The position numbers and the translations under genes were made by a program. Source: Xanthocytophaga agilis (lineage in GTDB: Bacteria; Bacteroidota; Bacteroidia; Cytophagales; 172606-1). Taken from it: 64,000 nucleotides of DNA. The DNA is taken from NCBI RefSeq assembly GCF_030068605.1, contig NZ_JASJOU010000009.1, positions 62,001-126,000 of the forward strand, given 5' to 3'. Every line of letters starts with the position of its first letter. Positions within the stretch are counted from its first letter, which is position 1. The notes beneath the pieces were generated by a model that had not been told where the DNA came from, ran no database searches, and saw nothing but the letters and a program-made list of their open reading frames with translations. Positions 49,983 through 59,221 of the stretch are shown here, piece by piece.

Positions 49983-51338
49983 ATGATCGAACAGATTATT
50001 TTCATCATATGCCTGGCATCTGTAGGATACATTGCCTACAAACGCATCAGAAGGATTATCCAGAACATTCGATTGGGTAAAGATGAAGTCATCAAAGACA
50101 ATCCATCTCAACGCTGGCAAAATACACTTCTTATTGCCTTTGGTCAAAAGAAAATGTTTGACCGCCCACTAGTAGGATTAATGCACTTTGTGATTTATGT
50201 AGGATTTCTAATCATTAATATTGAAGTACTGGAAATAATCATAGATGGTATTGCAGGCACACACAGGCTTTTCGCACCTATCCTGGGAGGATTTTATACA
50301 TTTCTGATTAACTTCTTTGAGTTCTTAGCGGTGGGAGTAATTGTAGTCTGTGCTATTTTTCTGATAAGACGGAATATACTACGTGTCAAACGTCTTCATG
50401 CACGGGAACTAACCAAATGGCCTCTTACAGATGCCAATCTGATTCTGACATTTGAAATTCTGCTTATGCTGGCATTTCTCACCTGGAATGCATCAGATAC
50501 AGTATTACGTGAAAGAGGAGTAGAACATTACAATATTGCAGGGATAGGTTCTTTCTGGTTTAGTGGCATTCTATCCAGCCTTTTTGAAGGTTGGGATACA
50601 ACAGCGTTAGTCGTGTATGAACGATTTGCCTGGTGGTTCCATATTCTGGGTATTCTGGGTTTTGGTATTTATGTTACCTATTCCAAGCATCTACATATTG
50701 CAATGGCATTTCCCAACACCTATTTTGCCCGCCTCCTTCCCAAAGGAGAAATGCGCAACATGCCTGTTGTAACCAAAGAAGTTCGTCTGATGCTGGGCTT
50801 ACCAGAAACAACCAATGGTAACAGTGACACCTCGGTAAGTACAGAATCTGCCGATGCAACTCCTGGTCGCTTTGGAGCCAAAGACATCAATGATCTTTCA
50901 TGGAAAAATCTGATGGATGCGTATAGTTGCACAGAATGTGGCCGCTGTACTTCCGAATGTCCAGCTAATATTACGGGCAAGCTTTTGTCCCCACGTAAAA
51001 TCATGATGGATACCCGGGATCGTATGGAAGAGGTTGGACAACAAATAGAATCTGGTAAAGAGGCTTTTACAGATGGGAAATCTTTGCTGGATAACTACAT
51101 AACACGTGAAGAACTTCTAGCCTGTACTACCTGTAATGCTTGTGTAGAAGTCTGTCCGGTAAGTATTAGTCCACTAGATATCATCCTTGAGTTACGTCGC
51201 TATATGATTATGGAAGAGTCTTCTGCTCCAGGTTCATGGAATGCTATGTTTTCAAATGAAGAAAATAATATGGCTCCCTGGAAATTCTCTCCATCAGATA
51301 GATTTAATTGGGCAGACCAACTCAAATCCGGTCAATAA
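49983..51338 (+). CDS. Membrane (Fe-S)-binding oxidoreductase subunit (HdrC/GlpC-like)
   Basis: A 451-residue protein with five or so membrane helices in the first 240 residues (a nitrate-reductase gamma-like heme b/quinone domain) and a cytoplasmic ferredoxin-like domain with two four-Cys motifs: Cys316/319/322/326 in CTECGRCTSEC and Cys381/384/387/391 in CTTCNACVEVC, both followed by Pro, so two [4Fe-4S] clusters are expected. It probably passes electrons between the menaquinone pool and a soluble partner. The next gene encodes the cysteine-rich CCG-domain partner, 62 bp downstream, so they work as one complex. The same pair is common in Bacteroidota; its physiological donor is not established. 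Confidence 0.9.
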   Translation: MIEQIIFIICLASVGYIAYKRIRRIIQNIRLGKDEVIKDNPSQRWQNTLLIAFGQKKMFDRPLVGLMHFVIYVGFLIINIEVLEIIIDGIAGTHRLFAPILGGFYTFLINFFEFLAVGVIVVCAIFLIRRNILRVKRLHARELTKWPLTDANLILTFEILLMLAFLTWNASDTVLRERGVEHYNIAGIGSFWFSGILSSLFEGWDTTALVVYERFAWWFHILGILGFGIYVTYSKHLHIAMAFPNTYFARLLPKGEMRNMPVVTKEVRLMLGLPETTNGNSDTSVSTESADATPGRFGAKDINDLSWKNLMDAYSCTECGRCTSECPANITGKLLSPRKIMMDTRDRMEEVGQQIESGKEAFTDGKSLLDNYITREELLACTTCNACVEVCPVSISPLDIILELRRYMIMEESSAPGSWNAMFSNEENNMAPWKFSPSDRFNWADQLKSGQ

Positions 51339-51400
51339 AATAACAATTCAGTGTGTATGATTGCTTACATATATTGTGAACAAAACATTCTACTATAGAT

Positions 51401-52195
51401 ATGAGTGAAACCATAAATTTTCAAGTTCCTACCATGGCTGAGTTGATGGCCCGCGGAGAAGAACCCGAAGTTCTTTTCTGGGTAGGTTGTGCCGGTTCTT
51501 TTGATGATCGATACAAAAAAGTAACTATTGCCTTTACCAAAATCTTAAATAAACTAGGTATCCGTTTTGCGGTACTTGGTACAGAAGAAAGTTGTACAGG
51601 AGATCCTGCACGTCGGGCAGGGAATGAATTCCTCTTCCAGATGCTGGCCATACAAAATATAGAAGTCTTGAATGGTTATAATATTAAGAAAATCGTAACA
51701 GCATGTCCCCACTGTTTCAATACTTTGAAAAATGATTACCCTGCTTTAGGGGGAAATTATGAAGTACTTCATCATTCCCAGTTTTTACAACAATTAATCA
51801 ATGAAGGTAAAATAAAATTACAGGGAGGTGGGGAATTCAAAGGCAAACGTATTACCTACCACGATTCCTGCTATCTGGGTCGTGCCAACGATGTATATGA
51901 AGCTCCACGAGAAGTATTGCAGGCATTAGATGCAGAACTTGTGGAAATGAAACGCAGCCGTCGACATGGCTTGTGTTGTGGTGCAGGTGGTGGTCAGATG
52001 TTTAAAGAAGCAGAACCTGGCAACAAGGAAGTCAATATTGAACGTATTGAAGAAGCACTAAACACCAATCCGAATGTTGTAGCTGTTGCCTGCCCATTTT
52101 GTATGACGATGCTGGCAGATGGAATTAAAAACAAAGAGAAGGAAACTGAAGTTAAAGTATATGATCTGGCAGAACTAATTGATAGGTCATTATAA
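51401..52195 (+). CDS. CCG-domain (Fe-S)-binding protein (HdrB-like)
   Basis: A 264-residue soluble protein with two cysteine-rich CCG-type regions: the first around ACPHCFNTLKNDYP (about 100-115), the second HDSCYLGRANDVY, GLCCGAGGG and CPFCMTML towards the C-terminus. This is the duplicated CX31-39CCX35-36CXXC type domain of HdrB, GlpC and LutA-like proteins, which may bind a noncubane [4Fe-4S] cluster. Start MSETINFQVPTMAELMARG is typical of the Bacteroidota family. It is the partner of the preceding membrane Fe-S protein. A terminator follows. Confidence 0.9.
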   Translation: MSETINFQVPTMAELMARGEEPEVLFWVGCAGSFDDRYKKVTIAFTKILNKLGIRFAVLGTEESCTGDPARRAGNEFLFQMLAIQNIEVLNGYNIKKIVTACPHCFNTLKNDYPALGGNYEVLHHSQFLQQLINEGKIKLQGGGEFKGKRITYHDSCYLGRANDVYEAPREVLQALDAELVEMKRSRRHGLCCGAGGGQMFKEAEPGNKEVNIERIEEALNTNPNVVAVACPFCMTMLADGIKNKEKETEVKVYDLAELIDRSL

Positions 52196-52225
52196 AGCCA
52201 ACAATTTAATATCAACCAACAACTA

Positions 52226-52275
52226 AAAACCCCCTGGGAAGTAGAGTTTAACTCTCTTCTCAGGGTTTATTTTTG
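52226..52275 (+). terminator. Terminator after the Fe-S gene pair
   Basis: An imperfect long stem, AAACCCcCTGgGAAGtAGAGTT pairing with the complementary strand to 52269, ending in TTTATTTTTG. Two or three mismatches, 2-nt loop. Confidence 0.7.
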
Positions 52276-52326
52276 TAAGGATAAACAGCGCAAGAAGTAT
52301 TTAACAAAAGTATCTATTCTATTCCT

Positions 52327-53172
52327 CTAAGCTATTTCTTTTAATCTCTTCTTTTTAAGAATCAATACAACCAAAACTATGATCCACAATACTACAATGC
52401 CATAACCAATCAGTGAAGCTGTACTATGCACATGTTTCTCCCAGTCCGTTGTAGCAGAGTGAATCGGTTTCAAAGTCCATAAACTTTGCTTTTTCCCTAC
52501 TAAAATCTGCCCTATATTTACTGCAAAATGAATCCCAGTTGATACAGCAATCCCCCGGGACAGTACAGCTGAAAGACCAAATACCAATGACCAAAGTGAG
52601 GTACCCACCATTGCATCCACAATACTCCATCCATACAACAAATGATAGAGACCAAAAACAAATGCGATGATCAATTGAGTAGTCCATATTCCAAAGTAAG
52701 GTTGTAGTGTTTTTAGGGAATACAACCTAAAGACAACTTCTTCAGCAAACACCATAGGTATAAGGCTTATTGCTGACACAATAAACAATTCCATATTGGC
52801 TGTATCTACAGATATCAATTGTACAGGTTCTGTTAGCAAAACAATCGCTATTACCACAGGCATCACCAATAACCCCAAAAAGAAACCTAGTAGAAATCGG
52901 GGAATAGTACCTGATTGATACTGAAATCCCATACTTTGAAATGACTGATTATCTTTTCTTATAAACCATAGCGTAATCAGTGTACTTCCCAGACATCCAA
53001 ATAAACCAAATCCATAACGACTTATAGGTAGAGGAAACAAAGAAGCAAGGAATCCACTACCTAATAAAATAAGTTCAACTACTATCCAATACAGAAAAAC
53101 CTTGAAAAAGGCCATCAGAGGAGCCGGCTTATTAAATATCGTCCAGCGTTGCAGTAAAGATGAATTTGTCAT
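52327..53172 (-). CDS. CPBP family intramembrane glutamic endopeptidase
   Basis: A 281-residue integral membrane protein with about eight helices and the CAAX protease/bacteriocin-processing (Abi) domain. Motif 1 is EEVVFR (Glu144, Glu145, Arg149), motif 2 is FVFGLYHLLYG (His177), and a third conserved His lies in the last third (STGIHFAVNIGQ), giving the Rce1-like active site. The substrate is unknown; in Gram-positives such proteins give bacteriocin immunity, in Bacteroidota their role is open. The gene diverges from an XRE regulator, with a 20-bp palindrome in the shared promoter region. On this strand a perfect TAnnTTTG element occurs at 53236-53229, although no TTTG at correct spacing was found. 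Confidence 0.9.
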   Translation of the reverse strand: MTNSSLLQRWTIFNKPAPLMAFFKVFLYWIVVELILLGSGFLASLFPLPISRYGFGLFGCLGSTLITLWFIRKDNQSFQSMGFQYQSGTIPRFLLGFFLGLLVMPVVIAIVLLTEPVQLISVDTANMELFIVSAISLIPMVFAEEVVFRLYSLKTLQPYFGIWTTQLIIAFVFGLYHLLYGWSIVDAMVGTSLWSLVFGLSAVLSRGIAVSTGIHFAVNIGQILVGKKQSLWTLKPIHSATTDWEKHVHSTASLIGYGIVVLWIIVLVVLILKKKRLKEIA

Positions 53173-53258
53173 AGTAATTTAATGAGTTGTCAAATTAATA
53201 AATCCGGGTAACAGCTGCCCCAGCGAAACAAATCTATCCTTACTACCCTCCAAATAAA

Positions 53259-53278
53259 ACGCCATTGACAAATGGCGT
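53259..53278. promoter_or_regulatory. Palindromic operator candidate between CPBP and XRE genes
   Basis: ACGCCATT and AATGGCGT, perfect 8-bp arms with a 4-nt spacer (GACA), 40 bp before the XRE start and 87 bp before the CPBP start. A natural site for the XRE protein to control both genes. Confidence 0.6.
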
Positions 53279-53318
53279 ACAAAAGACGTATATTGTCATC
53301 ATCTTTACTACCTAAACT

Positions 53319-53774
53319 ATGGATACTACAGCCAAGGAAACAATCGCCCAAAAGGTAAGAGACGGACGTCAGGCAAAAGGCTATACCCAACAAGAACTTT
53401 CCAACCTTACAGGTATCAGTCTGCGGTCTATTCAGCGAATCGAAAGTGCGGATGTACTCCCCAGAGCCTATACAGTAAAAGTTCTTTCTGAACAATTAAA
53501 CTTTATATGGGATTTTGCTCAAGCAGAAGAAGGGTCCTCTCAGGAATTTTCACATAATCCAGCAAAAGAGCCTACCTTCATAGCCTTACCAACAAGGCTC
53601 AATTATGCCCAGAAAATTATTTTGACCTTTAGCAGTGGTATTATTCTACTACTGTTGGCAGCAGCTTTCCTGGCACAATCTGCCCGATTTCCAGAAACAG
53701 AGTTTGAACTGTTCTTATTTATTGCAGGAATGTTAGGAATTTATACCATGGTACTTTTAAGAATATGGAAGTAA
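53319..53774 (+). CDS. XRE-type regulator with membrane helices
   Basis: A 151-residue protein with an N-terminal helix-turn-helix (about 10-65; VRDGRQAKGYTQQELSNLTGISLRSIQRIES) and two hydrophobic helices at the C-terminus (about 103-120 and 130-147). A DNA-binding domain anchored in the membrane is common in Bacteroidota XRE proteins whose targets are next door. It is divergent from the CPBP protease gene with a palindrome between them, so the protease could regulate it by proteolysis or be regulated by it; both are inference. Its stop is 4 bp from the stop of the convergent flavin reductase gene. Confidence 0.85.
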   Translation: MDTTAKETIAQKVRDGRQAKGYTQQELSNLTGISLRSIQRIESADVLPRAYTVKVLSEQLNFIWDFAQAEEGSSQEFSHNPAKEPTFIALPTRLNYAQKIILTFSSGIILLLLAAAFLAQSARFPETEFELFLFIAGMLGIYTMVLLRIWK

Positions 53775-53778
53775 ATTC

Positions 53779-54453
53779 TTATTCTACACTTAGTTCTCGG
53801 GCTGCCTTCCAGTCAGAACTCTGATAAAGTTGTTCAGGAACTTGAGCCAATATTGATGGATGTACCTGTTCTCCTAATCCATAAAATTGCTGAAAACTCA
53901 TAATCAATGGTCGCCATTTATCTGGGTCAACACGATCAGGATTGTCTTTCATCTGAATCGACTCCTCCAGATATACTCGAACTACTTTCAGCTCTATGCT
54001 TACAATCTTTCCACGTTGTGTAGAGCTTTCTTCGGCAATGGGATGAGTAGCTACTAATTGCGCTTCCATTTGTACCGGACACTCCAATACTCTTGGAGCG
54101 ACTACAATCTCAGACTCAACAGCTGAAAGTCCTGCAATTTCAAATTTATCAGGTTCAAACCGATACCCTTTTGCTAGTTTGCCTTCGGGAACAGGCTTTG
54201 CCCCGGTAGTCAAAGCCAGACGGTTTACAGCCGCAACTTCATTCACAGAAGGTAGGTTCAAAACACATTCTCCAGTACGTAGAAGATTTTCAGTGGTTTT
54301 GGATAAAGCAGATATGCCAATCATACAGCGCCAGCCTAACCAAAAAGCTGAAGATATAGGTGCCAGATTATAGGAATTGTTTTCATTCAACGTACTGATA
54401 AGAACTACCGGGGTACCAAAATACAAAATAGAGGGATTACAGATCTGATGCAT
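53779..54453 (-). CDS. Flavin reductase family protein (FMN-binding split barrel)
   Basis: A 224-residue protein of the flavoredoxin/flavin-reductase split-barrel type. Conserved stretches are NLAPISSAFWLGWRCMIGISALSKTTENLLRTGECVLNLPS near the N-terminus and SIELKVVRVYLEESI in the middle. It binds FMN and can transfer hydride from NAD(P)H or to a partner; in larger members like this the partner is often an unknown oxygenase or DMSO/thiol reductant. It starts ATG and has no operon partner. It is convergent with the XRE gene. Confidence 0.85.
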   Translation of the reverse strand: MHQICNPSILYFGTPVVLISTLNENNSYNLAPISSAFWLGWRCMIGISALSKTTENLLRTGECVLNLPSVNEVAAVNRLALTTGAKPVPEGKLAKGYRFEPDKFEIAGLSAVESEIVVAPRVLECPVQMEAQLVATHPIAEESSTQRGKIVSIELKVVRVYLEESIQMKDNPDRVDPDKWRPLIMSFQQFYGLGEQVHPSILAQVPEQLYQSSDWKAARELSVE

Positions 54454-54726
54454 AGGGTTGACTTGAAAAATGAACGAGCCAAAATTCAGACATCGTGCTT
54501 TCGATAAAAACCCATTTCTTGCGATATTTACTTTAATCTATTGTCAATTATTTGTACAGATAGTAGAGTATTAGGCAATAAATGTCTGTTTAGTGATGAA
54601 GCTTTTTTTCAGATGAACTCAAGGAATCACTCATTTGCTGATCATTCCGAACTGCAACGGGAACACTTTATGTATTTTTCTCATTCTATAGAAAAATCAA
54701 TATATTAGCAAAAAAGTAAAAGTCTT

Positions 54727-55230
54727 ATGTTTATAGAATTCAATCAGATGCCTGACACTTCCCGTGTATGGGTGTATCAAGCAGGTCGTCCATTTACAAG
54801 TGACGAGGAGAGAAATATATTGGCAGATACACAAAATTTTCTGGTATCCTGGACTGTACATAACCAGACATTAAAAGCATCTTGTCAGATTGTTCACCAT
54901 CAGTTTTTGATTCTGGCTGTTGATGAAGGATACAATGCAGCCAGTGGATGTTCTATTGATAAATCAGTTCGGTTCATGCAGGACATGGAACAACAGTACC
55001 AGATTTCCTTCTTTGATCGTACACAACAAGCATTTCTGATAAACGACACAGTTCAGTTGATTGCGTTGAAGGATATGAAGCAAGCTGTAGAATCCGAGCA
55101 AATTACCTCTGACACACCATCATTCAACAATCTGGTAAATACCATTGATCAACTGCAAACAGAATGGTTAAAACCAGCGGGCAATACTTGGCTTTCCCGT
55201 TATTTCAAGCCGAAAGCAGTATCAGCATAG
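54727..55230 (+). CDS. Conserved Bacteroidota protein (often misnamed ABC transporter ATPase)
   Basis: A 167-residue soluble protein beginning MFIEFNQMPDTSRVWVYQAGRPFTSDEE, with the conserved core FLILAVDEGYNAASGCSIDKSVRFMQDMEQQY and the C-terminal FNNLVNTIDQLQTEWLKPAGNTWLSRYF. It belongs to a widespread Bacteroidota family whose database name mentions ABC transporter ATPase although no Walker motif is present. Function unknown; the conserved GCSIDKS loop may be an active or binding site. It is monocistronic, with 273 bp of AT-rich DNA before it and a hairpin terminator after it. Confidence 0.85.
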   Translation: MFIEFNQMPDTSRVWVYQAGRPFTSDEERNILADTQNFLVSWTVHNQTLKASCQIVHHQFLILAVDEGYNAASGCSIDKSVRFMQDMEQQYQISFFDRTQQAFLINDTVQLIALKDMKQAVESEQITSDTPSFNNLVNTIDQLQTEWLKPAGNTWLSRYFKPKAVSA

Positions 55231-55234
55231 ATAG

Positions 55235-55275
55235 ATTTCTGGAATTCCTGGCGGTAAGGATTTCCAGAAATTTTA
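55235..55275 (+). terminator. Terminator after the 54727-55230 gene
   Basis: ATTTCTGGAA (55235-55244) pairs with TTCCAGAAAT (55262-55271), with an additional inner CCT/AGG; followed by TTTTAG. It begins within 5 bp of the stop codon. Confidence 0.75.
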
Positions 55276-55397
55276 GATTATCTAAGAGAAGAATGACGAA
55301 GCAATAATTTAAAAATCAGCTTCATATAATTTACAACCTAATTCGTCGTTTTTCAGGTATAAAACCCTATTTTTCGGAAAAAAATTACTAGTGCGCT

Positions 55398-57329
55398 ATG
55401 CTACGCAAATCTATACCTATATTTTTTGTCTTTGGAATACTGTTACTGGCCAGTTGTAATTCAGCGTCCCGACTCTACAAAAAAGGAGTACAACAGATGA
55501 GAGCCGGCAAATATCAACCTGCCATTGACAACTTCACAAAAGCCAAAGCGAAAAATGCTTCATTCAAACCACTGGAAATAAATACTTCCATTGCTTCTGC
55601 GTATTGGTATTCCAACAGAATCAAAGAAGCAGAACCTTTTTATAAGGATGCTATCGCTGCTGGCAATAGGGACGATACTGTTAAGTATTATTATGCCTAT
55701 TCGTTGAAGGCAAATGGAAAATACAAAGAAGCTCAGGCTGCTTTCGAAGATTATATGAAAACAGCTAAAAGTTTGAGACTTCGTGCATTAGCCAAAAAAG
55801 AAATTGAAAGTCTTCCTGAGATAGAAAAAACAGCTTCACAAAAAACATTCTATGAAATTCAGAATGTACAAGCGTTAAATACCACTGCTTCGGAATTCTC
55901 ACCTGTATTACAAGGAGAAAATATCATTTTCACAGCATCCCGTAAGGAAAAGGCCTATGAAGCCAATGGACTGGGTATGGTTGGTCTGTATAAATCCAAG
56001 TTAGCAGATTCCACTTCACTACAAAAACCAGAGTTATTTAGCGATAAAATTTACGATGCCAATGTAAACGAAGGTACACCAACCTTCTCCAAAGATGGCA
56101 AAATGATGATCTTCGCCAGAGGCAATCTGGGTGGACGTACTCGTGGACGTAAAGACATGGATTTATACATCTCCTACTTCCGCGATAACCAGTGGACTAA
56201 TCCAGAACTTATGCCAATAAGTGATCCCAATGGATGGGATGCGCAGCCAACTCTATCTACAGATGGCAAAACATTATACTTTGCATCTAATCGTAGTGGA
56301 GGTTTAGGTGGTGTTGATCTGTGGCGGGCAACAGCCGATGCCAGTGGACGCTTCGGTAAGCCAACCAATATGGGTACCAAAATCAATACCCCAGGCAACG
56401 ATATGTTTCCATATGTATCAGATGATGGTAAATTATACTTTTCATCAGATGGGCACCCTGGCTTAGGTCGACTGGATATGTTTGTAGCCATTCGTAAATC
56501 TGGAGAGATCACCCTATCCAATATGGGTGTACCCATGAACTCTACCGGTGATGATTTTGGTATTATATTTAAAACTCCAACTACCGGGTACTTTTCCTCT
56601 AATCGTGAAGGTGGTAAAGGGGATGATGACATCTATTATTTTGAAGATAAAAATCCTGGTTACAAAATTGTTAATTACTTCTTAGCAGGTACTACAATCA
56701 CTAAAGGACCAACGGGCGATGTAGTGTTAGGAAACACTAAGATTCAGTTCATGGAAGGAGATAAGCAGATTGGTGAGATGACCACTAAAGATGATGGAAC
56801 ATTTAAGTTTCCAGTACAGGAAGGTAAAAATTATATGATAATAGCAGCTAAGCCAGATTATCTAACCAATCGTGAACCATTCTCTATGTCAGGTCGTACC
56901 ATTCCTCAGGAGATGCTGATAAAACCTGTTACAGATACTACTTTCTATGTAAAAGTGCCTCTTAATCGTGAAGAAAAAGGAGTTACACTGGTATTGAATA
57001 TCTATTATGATCTGGATAAAGATGCGATTCGTCCAGATGCAGCAATTGAATTGGACAAAGTCGTGCAGTTCCTTAATGACAACCCTCGCATCTCTGTAGA
57101 ACTAGGTTCACATACCGATGCCCGTGCATCAGATGATTATAACCTGGCACTTTCACAACGTCGTGCAAACTCAGCTGTGCAATATCTGATCTCCAAAGGA
57201 ATTAATGTTAATAGGATTGTAGCTAAAGGATATGGAGAAACAGCACTTTTAATTAAGGAAGCAGAAACAGAAGAAGAACATCAGCAAAACCGTCGTACAG
57301 AGATTCGCGTTACAGGCGTTAATAAATAA
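55398..57329 (+). CDS. PorE-like OmpA-family lipoprotein with TPR and beta-propeller
   Basis: A 643-residue lipoprotein: lipobox LLASC with Cys20, then TPR-like repeats (about 25-130; YKKGVQQMRAGKYQPAIDNFTKAKAK), a PD40/WD40-like beta-propeller (about 165-400, with SPVLQGENIIFTAS, GTPTFSKDGKMMIFAR, QPTLSTDGKTLYFASNRSGG and MFPYVSDDGKLYFSSDG repeats), a carboxypeptidase-regulatory-like domain (about 415-490) and a peptidoglycan-binding OmpA domain (about 525-643; YYDLDKDAIRPDA, GSHTDARASDDYNLALSQRRANSAVQYL). This order is that of PorE, the T9SS component that tethers the machine to peptidoglycan. Many Bacteroidota have several paralogues, so a different envelope role is possible. A terminator follows. 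Confidence 0.9.
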   Translation: MLRKSIPIFFVFGILLLASCNSASRLYKKGVQQMRAGKYQPAIDNFTKAKAKNASFKPLEINTSIASAYWYSNRIKEAEPFYKDAIAAGNRDDTVKYYYAYSLKANGKYKEAQAAFEDYMKTAKSLRLRALAKKEIESLPEIEKTASQKTFYEIQNVQALNTTASEFSPVLQGENIIFTASRKEKAYEANGLGMVGLYKSKLADSTSLQKPELFSDKIYDANVNEGTPTFSKDGKMMIFARGNLGGRTRGRKDMDLYISYFRDNQWTNPELMPISDPNGWDAQPTLSTDGKTLYFASNRSGGLGGVDLWRATADASGRFGKPTNMGTKINTPGNDMFPYVSDDGKLYFSSDGHPGLGRLDMFVAIRKSGEITLSNMGVPMNSTGDDFGIIFKTPTTGYFSSNREGGKGDDDIYYFEDKNPGYKIVNYFLAGTTITKGPTGDVVLGNTKIQFMEGDKQIGEMTTKDDGTFKFPVQEGKNYMIIAAKPDYLTNREPFSMSGRTIPQEMLIKPVTDTTFYVKVPLNREEKGVTLVLNIYYDLDKDAIRPDAAIELDKVVQFLNDNPRISVELGSHTDARASDDYNLALSQRRANSAVQYLISKGINVNRIVAKGYGETALLIKEAETEEEHQQNRRTEIRVTGVNK

Positions 57330-57353
57330 TAAATCAAACTATACCCGGAATAC

Positions 57354-57380
57354 AAAACCCTGCTGCAAGCAGGGTTTTGT
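57354..57380 (+). terminator. Terminator after the PorE-like gene
   Basis: AAAACCCTGCT (57354-57364) and AGCAGGGTTTT (57368-57378), perfect 11-bp stem with a 3-nt loop; the stem's own T-run ends it. Confidence 0.85.
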
Positions 57381-57521
57381 ATTTCTATCCCTTTCCCACA
57401 ATCAGCAGATTCTTCATTTCTAATGTAATCTTGCTAGTTATTATCATAAGAATTACTGACTTCTCTCATCCTTTGTTAAGTGCCTCACCAGTACCTTTGA
57501 TTATCATTAATCTATAGTACT

Positions 57522-58883
57522 ATGATTAGCTCTGACATTCGTTCTCTCATTCAAAAATACGACATTCCTTGTCCGCGATATACTAGCTATCCCACTGTAC
57601 CTTACTGGAAAGATACACCTTCCAATATAGATTGGGAAGATTCAGTAAGACAGGCGTTTGATCGTAGCTATTCCAAAGGTATCAGTCTTTACATTCATCT
57701 CCCCTATTGTGAGAAGCTATGTACGTATTGTGGATGCAACAAACGTATCACAGCCAATCATGCGGTCGAAAAACCATATATCGATACATTACTAAAAGAA
57801 TGGCAACTATACCATACGTTATTTGGCAGACAACCTATAGTAAGTGAAATACATCTAGGTGGAGGCACTCCAACATTTTTCTCCGCATCTCATCTGCAAT
57901 ACCTAATCGAAAATATACTAAGTACTTCCTATATCCCTTCCCATCCTGAATTTAGTCTGGAAGTACATCCCAATTACACAAAGAAAGAACAACTACAAAC
58001 TCTTTATCACTTAGGATTTTGCCGATTGAGTGTAGGAGTCCAGGACTTTGATGAAAAAGTACAGTATATCATCAATCGTCCACAGACGTTTGAGCAAACG
58101 AAACGTGTATTTGAAGATGCCAGACAAATAGGATATACAGCAATTAATGCAGATATTATTTATGGACTTCCTCTTCAAACAGCAGACAGTATCCGTATGA
58201 CAATTGATCGGGTACAGAAATTACGTCCGGAACGTATCGCATTTTACAGTTATGCGCATGTACCCTGGAAAAGTCCGGCACAACGTCGTTATACAGAAGC
58301 AGATCTACCTCAGTCTGATCAAAAACGAGCTTTGTATGAATTAGGCAGAGAATTGTTACTACAAGCAGGTTATCACGAAATTGGAATGGACCATTTTGCT
58401 CTTCCGGTTGATGAATTATACAAAGCACATCAGAAAGGAACTCTGCATCGAAATTTTATGGGTTACACAACTCAGTCTACTGAATTGCTTGTAGGATTGG
58501 GAGCTTCCAGCATTTCTGACACATGGACTGCATTTGCCCAAAACAGCAAAGAGGTAGAGGACTATATGCATGAAGTAGAACAAGGCCGTTTGCCTATATC
58601 CAAAGGTCATATGCTTACAGATGAAGATCTGGCAGTCCGAAAACACATTCTAAACCTAATGTGCAAACATAACACATCCTGGATAGAAGAGACCCCTCCC
58701 TATATGAAAGATGCACTCATACGACTCAAAGTATTGGAAGAGGATGGACTAGTAGAACTCAATTCTCATCATATACAGGTCACTCAAACAGGTAAGCTAT
58801 TTATACGCAATATTGCCATGCATTTGGATGAACATTACTGGCAAAGTCAATCTACCCAACAAGTATTTAGTAAATCTATTTAA
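57522..58883 (+). CDS. hemN: Oxygen-independent coproporphyrinogen III oxidase
   Basis: A 453-residue radical-SAM enzyme of the length of true HemN. The cluster motif is YIHLPYCEKLCTYCGCNK, with Cys63, Cys67 and Cys70 for the [4Fe-4S] cluster and the extra Cys72 that marks HemN against HemW. GGGTPTF follows near 112, and the C-terminal HemN domain includes NFMGYTTQSTELLVGLGASSISDT. It decarboxylates coproporphyrinogen III to protoporphyrinogen IX without oxygen, a heme synthesis step. It is a single-gene unit between two terminators. It links thematically, but not by operon, to the heme uptake cluster. Confidence 0.95.
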   Translation: MISSDIRSLIQKYDIPCPRYTSYPTVPYWKDTPSNIDWEDSVRQAFDRSYSKGISLYIHLPYCEKLCTYCGCNKRITANHAVEKPYIDTLLKEWQLYHTLFGRQPIVSEIHLGGGTPTFFSASHLQYLIENILSTSYIPSHPEFSLEVHPNYTKKEQLQTLYHLGFCRLSVGVQDFDEKVQYIINRPQTFEQTKRVFEDARQIGYTAINADIIYGLPLQTADSIRMTIDRVQKLRPERIAFYSYAHVPWKSPAQRRYTEADLPQSDQKRALYELGRELLLQAGYHEIGMDHFALPVDELYKAHQKGTLHRNFMGYTTQSTELLVGLGASSISDTWTAFAQNSKEVEDYMHEVEQGRLPISKGHMLTDEDLAVRKHILNLMCKHNTSWIEETPPYMKDALIRLKVLEEDGLVELNSHHIQVTQTGKLFIRNIAMHLDEHYWQSQSTQQVFSKSI

Positions 58884-58898
58884 TCCCTTCAAAGCTTT

Positions 58899-58946
58899 AA
58901 AAACAGAGGTCAGCAAATGTAGAGTTATGCTGACCTCTGTTTTTTT
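58899..58946 (+). terminator. Terminator after hemN
   Basis: AAAAACAGAGGTCAGCA (58899-58915) pairs perfectly with 58928-58944, followed by further T. The 58947-59221 stretch after it is AT-rich with no gene I can support. Confidence 0.88.
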
Positions 58947-59221
58947 ATTACTTTTTTTCATCACATAGAAGATTCACAGACAAATACTTATCTGCAAAGT
59001 AAAATTTGCTAAACAAATCCATTCTTGGCTGACTCCAAAATATATTTTTTCTTTGCCTTCCAATAAATACTAGCCTTTCTATTACTTAGCTCCAAGGCAC
59101 CTTTAACAAATTAACTTGTATTTCCTGTAAATACAATATCACAACAATTTCCACTATTCTATTTCTGCCTTAGCCTCAGTCGCTGCAGAATAACTACATT
59201 AACCATCGTCCATACAAAATC

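Noticed and set aside
54727-55230. ABC transporter ATPase label for this protein
   Set aside because: There is no Walker A, Walker B or signature motif in the 167 residues; the usual database name is misleading.
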